Below are positions 1-12,195 of a DNA stretch of 64,000 nt, one piece after another. Every line of letters begins with the position of its first letter. The stretch's first letter is position 1. The notes beneath the pieces are model-generated. The model was not told the DNA's origin. It did not search any database and worked only from the letters and a program-made list of their open reading frames with translations. Origin of the DNA: Limnanthes douglasii subsp. nivea (Eukaryota; Streptophyta; Magnoliopsida; Brassicales; Limnanthaceae); assembly GCA_036936605.1 (NCBI GenBank), contig JAUPFV010000004.1, positions 66,674,352 through 66,738,351 on the forward strand, read 5' to 3'. Position numbers and translations under genes: made by a program.

Positions 1-569
1 GGTGTCGTTTTTCTTGATGATTACTTCATGTGTTAATATGTTTTATTGTGCATGTGTGTTAGATGTTAGTGTTGATGTTTATGCCTATGTGTTGATAGAT
101 ATTATGTGTATGTTGCTGTTTTGCTTGATAATTAATTCATGTTATGCCTATGTATTAATATGTTTCATGTGTTAATATGTTTTAATTTTGAGAATGTTGT
201 TTAGGTTTAAGCCTTTGTGTTAGGATTGCATTTGTATAGTTTAAAATGTTATTTTAGTGAATTGTCATAATGTTATTTAGGTTTATGTATGTACGTTGGA
301 TTCAATTTGTAGTGATGTTTAGGGTTAATGCATGTGTAATTGTTTTTATTGGTTACGATGCTGTTTAGGGAGATAATTATTTTGAAAATATTGGTTGATG
401 TCATTGGGAGTAGGTGATTCCCCTCGAGCTTCGATGAATTTGTTCAAAACAAAGTTTGTCGCGAAGATTGAATAGAATCCTCCAAGCCCAGTGACACCAT
501 GACCAATGTAGTCAAGACAAAGTTTGCAACAATTATGTGGACTAACGTGTGAAGGCTTGTTCATTTATT
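1..569. other. AT/GT-rich intergenic DNA, no gene seen
   Basis: A T-rich stretch full of short imperfect repeats of the type 'atgtgttaatatgttt'. No convincing coding frame, splice pattern or RNA gene is visible. A 72-codon reverse frame at 346-564 has no family features I recognise. Confidence 0.5.
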
Positions 570-1330
570 GTTTTAGGACAAGTCAAGGTGGCTATTACTT
601 CAATATAGGTTACTTATTCCATATTTTAGAAGTGACCAAAGGGTTGACCAATACTATATACCTATATTAAGGGAGAGACCCACTTGGACTTTGTTTTCTA
701 AGTCTTATAATTGCACAGATTGCCACTGAGACCACTGATCTTGTACTTTTGTAGTCTTCAAAAGTATATAATCATTGGTTTCATTGCCAATCTGTGTTTA
801 TGGTGGCCTGATAACTTGATGTACAAATCATCTCGTGGAGTAATATGTGGCTTTGTACAGGTTAGTTGTTGCCTTATAATAGTGGCCTTGTTCATTGTAT
901 ACTTAGATGTGTTTTCAGTATAATTGCCATATTTTTTTACAGGTACCAGTTTCAGAGCCTCGTGATTTTATATTCTTGAAATCTCCAAAGGTTTATAGCG
1001 TCTTTGTAGACTACAAGAATACAAAATCATCGGGCCGCAAAAACAGTATGCCCCATTGGTGTTTAGGACCAGTCGAGGTCGTTTGTTGCTCAATATAGGT
1101 TAAATTGCCAAATTTCCTTTGTTGCTACTCCTTCAATATATAGGTAGTGAGTCAAAATTTTGAAATGCAATTTACCTATCTTGAGGGACAAGGCACTTCG
1201 ACTATGTTTGCTAAGTTAGTTGCATAAATTGTCACTAGAACCGGCGAGCTTGTAGGCAATCCTTTGTTATTTTTTACTTACGGATTATCTCATGGAGCAA
1301 TGTGTGCAGGCTTTCCAATATGCCAGTTTC
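570..1330. repeat. Diverged two-copy module, period about 0.5 kb
   Basis: Two related segments lie about 500 bp apart. The first (about 570-880) and the second (about 1064-1330) share ordered landmarks: a 'tcaatataggtta' block, then 'attgccactgagaccactga' matched by 'attgtcactagaaccggcga', then 'catctcgtggagtaat' matched by 'tatctcatggagcaat'. This looks like an old local duplication of unknown origin. Short open frames inside it (711-923, 907-1098, 1264-1488) do not resemble any family I know and are probably chance. Confidence 0.5.
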
Positions 1331-1819
1331 TGCCTAATCATCCTAGTTCTTTATTTGTCATGTCCTTAATAGTGTATCCACTAAAACATGAATTGAAATA
1401 TTTTGTACATGTATCACTAGAGACTGGAAGGCAGAAGAATGAACAAAGGGAGAAGATTATAGAACAAAATTATAATGTATCAAGATGAAGCCATCAAGTT
1501 ATAGCTATAGGAAAGTTTAGTTTGAATGTAAATTTTATTATCCAATCATAATATGTATTGATGAATCGTATTTAGTAGATTATTATATTTTAATTTTGGA
1601 ATAACAAAATGCAACTGGGTAGCTATGAAGCCCCCTGCTACCGTAATTTTTTAATGCCTACTAATATCTAATGACGGGTATATAACGAAAGTGCAAAAAA
1701 TGTTATAACAGTTGAGAAACACTCCGCAACAAGAGAAAGTGGATTGGAAATTATATTCATATTCTTTCCAACATAAGTGCGACACTGTTAGTGACTACAA
1801 CAATTAGTTATCATGCAAC

Positions 1820-2020
1820 AAAAATGCAACAACGTTTGCGACAGTGGACGCACTAACAGAATTAACCGTTTCGATAAATTAGTGCTACAGAATCGCAACA
1901 ACTCTTGCAATGCAAGAGTTAGTCATTGTACAACAGATGTGCAACGACTGTTGCGACAACGGACATTAACGGATTCGATAAATTAGTGCCGCGAAATCGC
2001 AACTATTCTTGCAACGACGT
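1820..2020 (+). repeat. Two diverged copies of an ~85-bp unit
   Basis: Copy one (about 1827-1912) and copy two (about 1937-2018) share 'gcaac.acngttgcgac', then 'gataaattagtgc', then 'aatcgcaac...cttgcaa' in the same order and direction. The whole 1690-2110 stretch is rich in GCAAC/GTTGC words. It may be part of an unrecognised transposon. The open frames on both strands here come from the repeated words. Confidence 0.5.
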
Positions 2021-2159
2021 GACCCGGTTCTACATAAGACAAATTTTGCAACGCCGCTCGTTACAAAACTATGCCAAAAGAGTTCTTGTGGCAATTGAGT
2101 TTGAATAATGACCCCACTAAACATAACTGTCACTTCCAATTTTGTACCCATTGTGAATA

Positions 2160-2215
2160 GGTTTTTACAACGAGGCTCAAACGATATTCCTCGTTCTCAA
2201 AACGTTGTAAAAACC
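2160..2215. repeat. Inverted repeat, 13-bp perfect stem
   Basis: The arm GGTTTTTACAACG (2160-2172) is the exact reverse complement of CGTTGTAAAAACC (2203-2215), with about 30 bp between. It closes the GCAAC-rich stretch on its right side and could be a transposon end, but no partner end or target duplication was found. Confidence 0.45.
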
Positions 2216-2918
2216 AGTTTATCCAGTAGTGGATCTTGAACCCCTCACACTCTTGTTTAAATAACTATGAAGTATTTTTATTATAAGATGATGTGATGTA
2301 ACACCTACGACTGTCATACAAAATTATGGTTGACATGTACTCAAAGGCATGTGTTAGTTAATAACTATTATTGATTATTTTAATATGTTCAATATCGGAA
2401 GTTTGATATGTGTAAATTTATTATCTATTTTCTTATAATAAATAAACAAAAATAATAATAAACAGTTTAGGGTATTACATGGTGAATTATGATTGGAATA
2501 TATAGTATTTAACTAAATTTGATATTTTTATATAGCTATTTTTTTTGTTATAAATCTTGTTTTATCCGTAAATACTATAATTATAGTATAGTTTGTGTTT
2601 CACGCATATACCAAATAAGAGTACTAATTTAATGGTTATTAGTCAATTTTTTGAAACCAATACATTTCAATTTATTTTTACGGATGGCGATGAATAATAT
2701 ATATGTTTATAACATCATTAAAAATAGCTAGAAAAAATACTATCAGAATTTGTACATATGTCTTGTGTGTCCATTCAAATAAAATTTATATAGAGTTGTA
2801 AGGTTGAATTAGTTTAGACAGTTATTTATTGAAGAAAAGCATAAGTCAACTACTTTCGACTTACGAGATGATTAGAAAAATAATCATGAACTTTATTCAC
2901 CTCCATCGCACCTATAAT
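2216..2918. other. AT-rich intergenic DNA, nothing recognised
   Basis: About 700 bp of strongly AT-rich sequence with many short A and T runs. I see no gene, RNA or ordered repeat in it. Confidence 0.5.
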
Positions 2919-2929
2919 GAGAGAGAAAT

Positions 2930-3153
2930 GCCCCCAATGGGGTAGCCGAGTTGGTTGAGTATGACATTCTTATGATCAAAAGGTCATGAGTTCGAGTCCT
3001 TCTACATACGCTTTTTCGGCTGAGTCTGTCACCTTGTGTGGTTTACCTTCTGGCGTTGGTTTGCAGGCTATCGCGTCAAACTGAGGGTTTACCCTGTGCG
3101 CACTCGTTGCAGTCTGAGTAGCGGCTGCGGGTTTCCTCCGAAAAAAAGAAGAA
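2930..3153 (+). mobile_element. tRNA-derived SINE with 9-bp target duplication
   Basis: The left part carries an internal polymerase III promoter. A-box TAGCCGAGTTGG (2943-2954) fits the consensus TRGCNNAGYNGG exactly, and B-box AGTTCGAGTCC (2989-2999) has one mismatch to GGTTCGANNCC, at tRNA-like spacing. A tRNA-unrelated body follows and ends in an A-rich tail (3141-3153). The element is flanked by GAGAGAAAT at 2921-2929 and 3154-3162, a clean target-site duplication left by target-primed reverse transcription. SINEs encode no protein and depend on LINE enzymes. I cannot name the SINE family. A folded tRNA gene is excluded because the acceptor stem does not pair. Confidence 0.85.
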
Positions 3154-3162
3154 GAGAGAAAT

Positions 3163-3593
3163 CATTGACATTTTCGTGGCTAAGATTTGCACCGAACCTC
3201 CTTATAAATGGTATAGTTATTCACTTAGGACTCAATCCTTCAGCCACAACACAATTCTTCAGCCACCAATTCTCAAAATAATATTGAATATACTTTTGAA
3301 AACACATAATATTATATCGTAACGAGATTAGCAACAATTAATTGTTCATGCTCCAACATTTTTTGGACCATAAACCCTAATTTTTATGTCAACAAAAACT
3401 AATATTATGGGCGGTCGTTTAACAATGCATTTATGATCTCATCGTATAATTTGTGGATAACATTTCTTCTCGTCTCGGGAGCCGTAAGTCATGGCTCTAG
3501 ATCCATAACTTTCTTCCATCAAACGGATGACACAGTCTCTTCCTCATCCCTCATCCCTCAGTTATTTGTGAGAAATATTTTAGCGACTGTGTT
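3163..3593. other. Unassigned DNA between SINE and copia fragment
   Basis: About 430 bp with no recognised gene. The frame of the following copia polyprotein can be followed a few codons upstream (a V-I-C-E-K-Y run just before 3594), but no gag or protease motifs appear. The copia element is therefore cut off on its 5' side somewhere here. Confidence 0.5.
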
Positions 3594-6292
3594 TGGCATG
3601 CTAGGTTTGGACACCTGAATTACAAAGCCTTATCGATGCTGGAAAGGGATAAATTAGTCAGAGGCTTGAGCGGAATTACAGTGATGGATCAGACATGTGA
3701 AAACTGCACTGTCAGTAAACAACGCAGGGCATCATTCCCAAAGAAGACTTTGTATCAAGCAAAAGAGAATTTGGAACTTGTTCATGTGGATTTGTGTGGA
3801 CCAATCTCACCAACAACTCATGGAGGTAATAATTATTTTGCTTTGTTTGTTGATGATTATAGTAGATATATGTGGGTTGAATTCATTAAGCAGAAGAGTG
3901 ATTGCTTTATGATATTTAAAAAGTGGAAGATCAGCGTTGAAATGCAGTCTGGTAACAAGTTAAAAATGCTTAGATCAGACAGAGGGGGTGAATTTTTATC
4001 AAATGAATTCATACATTTTTGTGAGCAAGAAGGAATCAAAAGACAGTTCACCGCTCCCTATTCTCCTCAACAAAATGGGGTTGTAGAGAGAAGGAATCAA
4101 ACAGTTGTTGTAATGGCACGATGTCTACTGAAAGAGAAGGATATGCCAGCAATGTTCTGGGCAGAAGCCGTTCGTACTGCACTTCACATCCTTAATCGAT
4201 GTCCAACGAAAGGAGTTAATGGCAAAACTCCATACCAAGTGTGGTTTGGAAGAACAGCTGCTGTTGGGTATTTTAGAATTTTTGGCTGCATTGGATATGT
4301 CAAGAATGTGAAACGACACTTAAGAAAATTGGAAGATTGGAGTACAAAAATGGTGTTTTTGGGATACGAATCTGGTGCAAAGGCATATCGGTTTGTTTGT
4401 CCAGAAACTATGAAACTTGTCACTAGTAGAGATGTTGTTTTTCGGGAATCAGAAGCTTGGAACTGGGATAGAATGGAAGATAGAAGCTTGGCAGAAAATC
4501 AAGGAAACAAATTCATTATATCTGTCCAGGATTTCATAAAGTACAATGAAGGAGAAGAAGTTTCGCCCCGTTTAGGCGAACCAGAATTATAAAATCAATT
4601 TTCTCACTCAGACGGAGAATTGACTCCTGAACCTAGTATGGATGTAAATCAGAATCTACGTCCTGTGTTAAATCAAGAATCATATTCTCAAACAATATCT
4701 GATGAATCGTCGGACGAACCTAAAAAGTTTAGGTCATTAAGAGAAATATATGCAGAAACAAATGAAATCGAAGTTGAATCTATACGAGAAGATGATGTGA
4801 TTTTACTGTCTGCTGAAGAACCAACCACTTATGAAGAAGCCACGACAGATGAACACTGGAATCATGCGACGAGAGAGGAGATTCAGTCGATTAAGAGGAA
4901 TGCTACATGGGAATTTGCAGATCTTCCTAGGGGTCACAAAGCGATTGGTCTAAAATGGGTTTTCAAAGTAAAGAAGAATCCAGATGGAGAAGTCGTGAAA
5001 CACAAAGCTAGATTGGTGGCCAGAGGATATGTTCAAGAGAAAGGTATTGACTTTGATGAAGTTTTTGCCCCTGTTGCTAGAATGGAAACAGTGAGAGTGA
5101 TTTTAGCTATGGCTGCTCAACATTCATGGCAAGTGCATCATATGGATGTCAAATCAGCATTCTTAAATGGAGATCTGACAGAAGAATTTTATGTCAAACA
5201 ACCACCGGGATTTGTTGAGAAAGGAAAGGAAAATCAGGTTTTGAGACTCAGAAAAGCTCTTTATGGCCTGAAGCAAGCTCCACGAGCTTGGAATGCTAAG
5301 CTAGACAGGTGTTTCCAAAGACTTGGATTTGAGAAATGTCCATTAGAGCATTCTTTGTATAAGAGACGTGTGAAGGATGAAACTCAAATTGTTGGGTTCT
5401 ATGTAGATGATCTAATAATCATAGGTACAAGACTTGCAGGAATTCTGGAGTTCAAACAACAGATGAAGAAATTGTTTGATATGAGTGACTTGGGATTATT
5501 GAGTTATTATCTTGGAATTCAAGTTCTTCAGAGACCAGGCTACATCAGTTTATGTCAGTCAAACTATGACTTGAAGATATTGGAGAAGGTGAATATGGAG
5601 GATTGTAAACCGTGCAAAATCCCCATGGATTCACGCATGAAACTGTGCAAAGATGATGATAACCCACTTGTAGACGCGACGTTGTATCGCAATATCATTG
5701 GCAGCTTACGTTACTTGGTGAATACGAGGCCTGATCTAGCATTCTCAGTAGGAGTTGTAAGTAGGTTCATGGAAAGACCATCCATGAAACATTTCGATGC
5801 TGTAAAACAAATCTTGAGATACATCAAAGGTACTTTAAATTTGGTTGTGTGTATGAAGCAGGTGAGGCTGAAAATTTCAAGTTAGTTGGATACACTGATA
5901 GTGATCTAGCAGGAGATGTTGATGATAGAAAAAGTACATCGGGTATTCTGTTCTTGTTAGGAAAGAGTCCCATTACATGGATGTCGCAAAAACAGAAAAT
6001 AGTAGCATTGTCTTCATGCGAGGCTGAGTATGTAGCAGCCACTACTGGTGTTTGTCAAGGCATTTGGTTGAGGAATCTGTTGGAGGAGATGACTGGAGAA
6101 AAGTCTAAAGGCGTTGTGATTAAGATTGACAACAAGTCTGCAATATCACTTGCAAAGAATCCAGTGTTTCACAGTAGAAGTAAACACATTGATGTGAGAT
6201 ATCACTTCATAAGAGAGTGTTTGGTGAAAGGGGGTTTTGAAGTAGATTATGTCAAAACAGAGAATCAACTTGCAGACCTCTTGAGCAGATAG
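3594..6292 (+). pseudogene. Ty1/copia polyprotein remnant: integrase, RT, RNase H
   Basis: Reverse transcription and integration enzymes of a Ty1/copia retrotransposon, in the copia order integrase then reverse transcriptase then RNase H. The sequence opens inside the GAG-pre-integrase zinc finger (HARFGH...CENC), followed by the integrase core with D (LVHVDLCGP), D (LRSDRGGEF) and E (QQNGVVERRN). The reverse transcriptase has DFDEVFAPVARMETVR, ALYGLKQAPRAW and the catalytic YVDDL; RNase H has TDSDLAGD and the ADLL end. Gag and protease are missing. One in-frame TAA (4590-4592) interrupts the linker between integrase and RT. A frameshift near 5840-5850, just before RNase H, moves the frame. 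Not functional. Confidence 0.93.
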
Positions 6293-6321
6293 AGACTTGA
6301 AATGCTAAGTAAAGAAATTGG

Positions 6322-6689
6322 TGTTGGAAGATGCATTGACTACAAAATTGAGGGAGAGAAATGTCACGTTAAATTATGTAGTCCAAACTCTGGAAAAACA
6401 GCAACGCCAAACATGCCTTTGACTAGATAAAATCAGTTAAGGTAAAACTGATAGAAGCGGTTCGAAGAAGGTTAACAGGCAGTTCGAAGAAGTTGAATAG
6501 ATAGTTTTTCTTCAGTTTATGTTTCCGTTATTTATGTTTGATTGTATTCAAGATGTTCTATGATGGAATGAAACATTAAGTTAACATAAGAAAAACTTTG
6601 TTTTCTCTGTGTGTTTATATCCTACATTCTAAAGCAGACGGATTAAAAATCCGAGTTTTAGCAGAAGCAGAAGGATAGATATTCCAACA
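6322..6689 (+). repeat. 3' LTR of the copia element
   Basis: A 368-bp stretch starting 30 bp after the polyprotein stop. It begins TGTTGGAA (6322-6329) and ends TTCCAACA (6682-6689), a perfect 8-bp terminal inverted repeat of the copia LTR type. A purine run (TTGAGGGAGAGA, about 6348-6359) lies inside it. If that run were the true polypurine tract, the LTR would start at 6362 instead, but the inverted ends favour 6322. No matching 5' LTR exists in the window. Confidence 0.65.
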
Positions 6690-6960
6690 TAGTTTTGGAT
6701 CGATTTATGATTTATTAATTATAGGCTAAACACAATCCATATGATGAAATATTTGTAAGAATGAGCCAATACAGCTCAAAGGCCCACAATAGCCAGTATA
6801 AATATAACTTGTCAAATTCTTGGAGAAGGGTGAACCAATCATTATTCTATCTTTGCATTAATTGTTCTCTTTTCCATAATAGTTTTATATCCATACATTT
6901 ATTATTTAACAACTTCTGCTAAGCCGAATTCGGTTTCATGAATGACTACCACAATGAGAG
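6690..6960 (+). repeat. Diverged 5' LTR of the old Tat-like element
   Basis: It matches the sequence near 11925-12195 in ordered blocks: 'tagttttggatcga' with 'taattttaggtcga', 'taggctaaacacaatcc' with 'taggctaagcataagcc', 'aatgagccaatacagctc' with 'aatgagctaatatagctc', and 'atttattatttaacaact' with 'ctttattatttagcaact'. The start is hidden by the copia LTR; the end is approximate. Confidence 0.6.
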
Positions 6961-7472
6961 CGACTCGAATTGGTACCTGAAATCTATTTTTAAATTAGAG
7001 CTATTTTTTCCGTCAGAGTAAGCTTGAACAAAATGACTACTTAGGGAAAATGTAATTCATCTTCCTCTCTTAAGGTTAGGGCCTTGCATTGAGGCGTTCG
7101 GTGGGCATACAACCAAAATTTAGGAGTAGGAGCCATTCGCACCCGGTTTTGTTTAATATTCTATGGTGTCGTCGAAGAAGTCATAAATTTTGGTGGTGCA
7201 GACGGAGCGCTAGTGCTCGTGGGGATACCATGACAAATTGAAGAAGTAACGAGCAAGGTTCTCAAGAAGAAGCTCATGCACATTTTCATAGAGAACCTCT
7301 CAAACAGATGACAACCAAAAAAAGACGATGAAGTTCTTGATCTTTTATCCTGAGCATCAATGATATAAACCACCTCAAGAGAAGAGTCTCACCCCGCATC
7401 ATCGGGTAATCCCGAGGCAGGAGTGTGCTATGGTAACTCGACATCTATTTTTTAGCATATTGTAGAGCTATT

Positions 7473-8010
7473 TTGGTCCTCCATTTGACCCTAAGTGATA
7501 GTTTGAATGAAGTTCTCCACACCCATAAATATACAAGATTAGTATCTTTGTTGGTTTTAGAAGTTATGATATTTGAATTACCACAAAGTTTTGACGCTAC
7601 TAAGTTGGAGATGTACAACGATATCAGAGACCCGGAGCGCCATATTGAACACTTTATGGACGGAATTTAGAACTTTCCTGAAGTTGATTGTATGAGGTGT
7701 CGAGATTTTGCATTGACTCTCATGGGAAGTTTGTTAACCTGGTTCAGTTAGTTGATCCCACGGTTTATCACAAACTTTGATATTTTTTACGAGCATTTTT
7801 TAGACATCAATTCGATGAGAGCAAAATTACAAGTGGTCAAGAATACCATATAATACTTAGAAGTAGTGTAGCGGGGAAATTTTTGAGCGATTATACACAA
7901 TATTTTGTATGCACTAAAATTAGCCTTGAGGAACGCCACAAAGAGTTGAACGCCACTTTGTTCAGGAAGACACTTCTACTCGATACCGCTCGTCATAAAG
8001 GTTTTAAGGA
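7473..8010 (+). pseudogene. Degenerate Ty3/gypsy gag remnant
   Basis: Gag forms the particle of a retrotransposon. The frame starting near 7473 contains LPQSFDATKLEMYND and DPERHIEHF, which lines up with LPRRFDISKIDKFDG and DPDDHIEQF in the intact gag at 13689. After the stop at 7668, further matches (MRCRDFALTLMGSLLTWF, ITNFDIFYEHF) appear in broken frames. No zinc knuckle or protease follows. Many stops and shifts show long decay. The decay exceeds that of the gag at 38440-39708, which is a separate remnant. Confidence 0.7.
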
Positions 8011-8539
8011 ATAATGTTTGAACTTTTGATTGAACTTTTGATGCTTCTTAGAATAGGTTCATGCATAAGTTTTCTTTGAGGAAACGACATATCACCACCT
8101 ATTCGGGAATAATGCACCCGGACTGCATTCATGTGCCTGACCTCAACGGTTATCGTGGTTGAGAGGAAATAGTCCCTAGAGTTTTGGCTACAATAATTAA
8201 TAATGAATCGTATCAGTTTTCCTCCTATTATGTTCATATTGACTTCCATATTTATGATGCTGGTACAACCCCTCATAGTAAACGAAATGGCTTACTTGGC
8301 TAACAGAAATGTCGCTTCCCGTTTACCATGATAAAAATAAGTGTTTATTTATTGTTTGTGTTTTTTTCGTTAACTTTGAACCCAAAGTATACGGATGGTT
8401 AAGGAAAGCTAGTTCATGTTTGATGAAGTTTAATTAAAAATATTATACATCTATTAATTAAAAAAAATATTTTAATAATGTAATTTTATAACAGGTTATC
8501 GTAAAGAAAACTTTTTTTTATTGTAAAAGGATTTAAAAA

Positions 8540-9215
8540 AGCGTTGGTTGAGTTCAAGTTTTGAGCTCGGTGGCTTCAATTGTTTTTGAAAAGATACAAC
8601 AACCGTTGGTTAAATTAAAGCTTTGTACTCAAGCGGTTTGGGTAAAACTAAACTTCGTTAATTACTAAATAATTTCCCACGACAAATGGGTCGAGCTCAA
8701 AGGGTTAGTGTAACCAAATTCCGTTAATCACTATTTGTTTTCATATCATATGGGTTGAGTTCAAGCTACATGCTTAAGGGTTTCGGTTAAACCAAACTTT
8801 GTTAATTGCTACTAAAATTTCCCATAAAAATTAGGTATCCATCCTCAAGGGTTTTAGATAAAACTGAACTTCGTTATCGCTAGATATTTTCCACAAAAGA
8901 TGGTTTAGATTTGAGCTATGTGTTTGAGGGTTTTGAAAAAACTGGAGTCCGCCAATTGCTAATTTTTTTTTCCAAAATAGATGAATCGATTTCGAGATTC
9001 GTGCTTAAAGGGTTTGGGTAAAACCAAACTTTGGTAATCGCTAATAAAATTCTCATAATGTCGAGTTCAAGATCTATGCTTAAGGGTTTTGGATAAAGCC
9101 AAACTCCGTTAATTTATTTTAAAAAATCTACAATAGATAGGTCGAGTTTGAGCTTCGATCTCAAGGAGTTTAAGTTCAACCAAACTTCAATGATCTCTAA
9201 AATAAAATACTTTGA
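8540..9215 (+). repeat. Degenerate tandem array, ~75-bp unit, 8-9 copies
   Basis: The anchor 'gggttttggntaaaaccaaactncgttaat', in diverged form, recurs at about 8635, 8702, 8778, 8849, 8928, 9010, 9083 and 9165. The spacing is 67-82 bp. Between anchors runs a second shared block of the type 'gatgggtcgagttcgagcttngtgctcaa'. It lies between the gag remnant and the antisense traces, the place where Tat/Ogre-lineage retrotransposons often carry tandem repeats. Confidence 0.8.
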
Positions 9216-9599
9216 CGAGTATTATAACCCAAAATAAAAGATTTTATGGCCCAATGAGATTTTATGTTCGATTCATGATGAATCATTTATATAGGTATTA
9301 AAAACAATTGAGGTGATAATACAAAATACGCCCCACTCGGCGACTTACAACGATTCAAAGAGATTACCAAAATACAACACGTGCCTAGGTCATTTGGGTA
9401 TTTTAAGTTTTTTTTTTAAATACGTAAACAAAAATGCAGACGACTAATTGATGCATGGACCAAAAAACTCAAGTCACTTAGCCTCAGGGGAAACCCTAGT
9501 AGTGGGAATAATGGTACTTGAGAGTCCCAACCCGTGAGGTCCATGAGACTCAGACTTATTACAAGTAAGATTTCTAATTTTATATCCATTTGCTCTTAT

Positions 9600-11600
9600 G
9601 CTTCAAAGTTAAGCGCAAGTTTTCAGTCGAATTCTAGGGATACACCGGGTGGACTTTTAGCCTCCGATGCATTTTTCCTATATGGTCTGAAATTGATATT
9701 GAGGAAACTTTGATGGAAGCTTAAAACTATATATTCTCGAATCTCGTCCTCTTTGTTTGCAACAAACATAATGAAATCCTTCAAGTATTTGTTATGCCTC
9801 TTTTTAGTTTTCTCGACTTCAGCTTCCAATTAGGCGTCCTTCACCTAAAGATCTGAGATTATTTGATTGGTAAGGATTTAGTTCTACAGTTGGTTTCTTC
9901 AACTCTCAAGGGTATTTCTTTCCATGTGACATCTTGATTTCTCATACTTCTCGTCATTGATCACACGTGTAATAAAACTTTTCATTATGAAAAATATGTT
10001 GTGATTGCTGGCCCATGCTTCTCAATAATTTATTATAACATATCTCATGTATTGTTTAAAGCCTACAACCAAAAGTGGATGACTCAAATGGGGTGAGTTA
10101 CACAAGTCTGCAAGAAACATATTAAGATAAATGAGTTACTTCATTATCTAAACTTATGTGCCAAGTTATCATATCAAGCATAGTCTGGTGAGTGATGGTC
10201 AAGGTGATTTTCAAAGCATTTTCATACCAAACAACAACCATAGGGAGGCCGTGAAACTCATAAACGATCGTTGGCACTTTCCTTTTGAACTTGTGGTTCC
10301 CCGAAAAATTATGGGAGCCATGAGCCGCTCTGATATCAGAATGGCTACTATTTTATTCAACATGATTTATTTTCTTCTTAATCTTGCCTAAATGAAGCTC
10401 ATCTGGCATGGCGGTAGTGAAAAATTTGTTAAAGATAGTCTGCCTCGTTCAATCAGAAGACTCTGAGCAGCCTTTTTGCTTCACTTTCTTTCGAGGCATA
10501 TCAGATTTATCTTTCTGGGAATAACACTTGCTCAAAGCTTTGCCTAATCGAGTAGTTTGAGGCATCTCTAGAGGAAAAATTGAGCCTTGATACGTCGGCT
10601 TCTCAACACCCTTGTTGTCTTTGGCAAGTATCCACTACCCGGGTATCCAGAGTTCCAAAATAATACGATTATTAGAATCCTCGATACCCCTAAGGAAATT
10701 AAGAAGGACATTATTAGGGTCCTTTACATATTTAGACAGGTCTGACTCAAAATAGTGGTCGAGTGTACCAAATAAATGCTTGAGGTTATAGTAGAAAAGG
10801 AGCCGAAAGGCTCAGTTGAACATATCGGTGAAGAAAACCAGTTCATATGATTTTGCAAAAAAATGGGTCTAAATTTTAATAATAAGTCTTAACTTGACAT
10901 TATGAGTAATTTTTCATTAGCCTTGCATTCTTTTGAGGTCTTCGGGGTGTGAATACTCATAACTAACTCTTTCAAAGATGGTATCATAATAAAATCATAT
11001 GTGAAAATCTAAAATAGATTGCCCCAACTAAGTGTGGGCTCCCTGGGGGTCTCAAATCCTTAACCTTACCATTTTGGAAGTTGTGGCCTTAAAAAGATGG
11101 TCCATGCTTTTGAGGTCCTGAAGATATTTGATTGTCCGTGTGTTATTTTCCCACCAAACTTCGAAATAAAAGCCAAAACCATGCTAAAATTTTACCATGG
11201 GCTTGGTCCAAAATATTGGTGGTTAACCTACAAGAATACGCAATGGTAAAAAAGAAAGTCTAGTCGGAAACAACGATGACTTCTATCTTTATCAGTTTTG
11301 GAAGCTTCTCTTTAAAAGGTATAACAAGGATAATGTGAATCAGAAGATATTTGGCACCTTTCATTGATAGTATGAGATGTTATTATTACGCTGACGTTTT
11401 CTTGATATTGATCACAACGTGAACCTCGAGGGTTAAAGTGACGGACGCTCTTTGTAGGTGTGTCGGAAGGCAACAACAGACCTACCAATGGGTCATGACA
11501 TAGATGAAATGTGAAATTTTTGGTAGATTTAACTTTTGGAAGTGCAAAGTTCTAACTATGATGTCAAACAATATTTATAAAGATGCAAAAATGTCTCGAG
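9600..11600 (-). pseudogene. Remnant of an antisense retrotransposon ORF
   Basis: Reverse-strand frames keep protein-like traces. A 68-residue lysine/glutamate-rich, coiled-coil-like stretch is at 9623-9829, and short runs such as GSPHLVGAIYF occur near 11000. By position (3' of gag, antisense to it) this fits the antisense gene seen intact in the Tat element at 19941-22712, which also ends in a coiled coil. No frame is long and I could not align it residue by residue, so identity rests mainly on position. The plus-strand frame at 10158-10391 is probably a shadow. Confidence 0.35.
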
Positions 11601-11924
11601 CTTTCTAGCTTTAGAAGACGCAAAACTCAGGGTGCAAAGGCTCTTGAAAATTCTCATAGACGATGAGTTTCTAAACTTCTACTTTAGAGTGAGTTTAGCT
11701 AGGATCTATAGTTTGAAGGAAATTAGTTTAATTAAATATAGTGCTTCCAGTGCACCTATTTTTGGCGTAAGAGCTCGAGAAGTCAAGAATTAGGCACCAA
11801 TTTTTCAAGGCGTTTAGAGAACTCTCGAACTATAAAATTTAAATCTTATGCCGAGGGTCTTAGTACTCCTACCTTGACTAGTTTGCGAGGAATATGTGGG
11901 CTACATATATGGAATAATCTGACA

Positions 11925-12195
11925 AGCTCAAGCCTTAATTTTAGGTCGACTTTAGGTCTTACAAGTTTTAGGCTAAGCATAAGCCTGATGTTGGATTCTT
12001 TGTATTAATGAGCTAATATAGCTCAAATTCTCATATTAACCATTATAATGTAATTTTTACCCTCTTATAAAATGATGAAATAATAATTACTGTATCTTGA
12101 CATTAACTGTCCTTTTTTTCTCTCCAGTAGTTTTCTCTCCATATCTTTATTATTTAGCAACTCATGGTGAATCAAATTCACACTCATCACATATT
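11925..12195 (+). repeat. Diverged 3' LTR of the old Tat-like element
   Basis: Partner of 6690-6960 by the ordered matching blocks described there. The start is uncertain; 'tgacaagctcaagcc' near 11920 is a possible TG start. The end is placed near a 'catcaca' at about 12190. Confidence 0.55.

Larger units (their letters stand above)
6690..12195 (+). mobile_element. Very old gag-only Ty3/gypsy (Tat-like) element
   Basis: Bounded by two strongly diverged terminal repeats (6690-6960 and about 11925-12195). Inside, in order: a decayed gag (7473-8010, +), a degenerate ~75-bp tandem array (8540-9215), and a long stretch whose best coding traces are on the reverse strand (about 9600-11600). This matches the layout of the younger Tat element at 13193-23581 (gag-pol, tandem array, antisense gene, LTR) except that no protease, RT or integrase is visible. 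It is either a non-autonomous gag-only derivative or an element that lost pol by deletion. The copia LTR abuts its left LTR, so the copia insertion probably removed that end. Confidence 0.55.

Noticed and set aside
2936..3010. Possible tRNA gene
   Set aside because: A- and B-boxes are present, but the acceptor and anticodon stems do not pair, and an A-tailed body with target duplication follows, so it is a SINE head.
6348..6362. Alternative copia LTR start at 6362 after a purine run
   Set aside because: The 8-bp inverted match TGGTTGGAA-type ends at 6322 and 6689 is stronger; kept only as a caveat.
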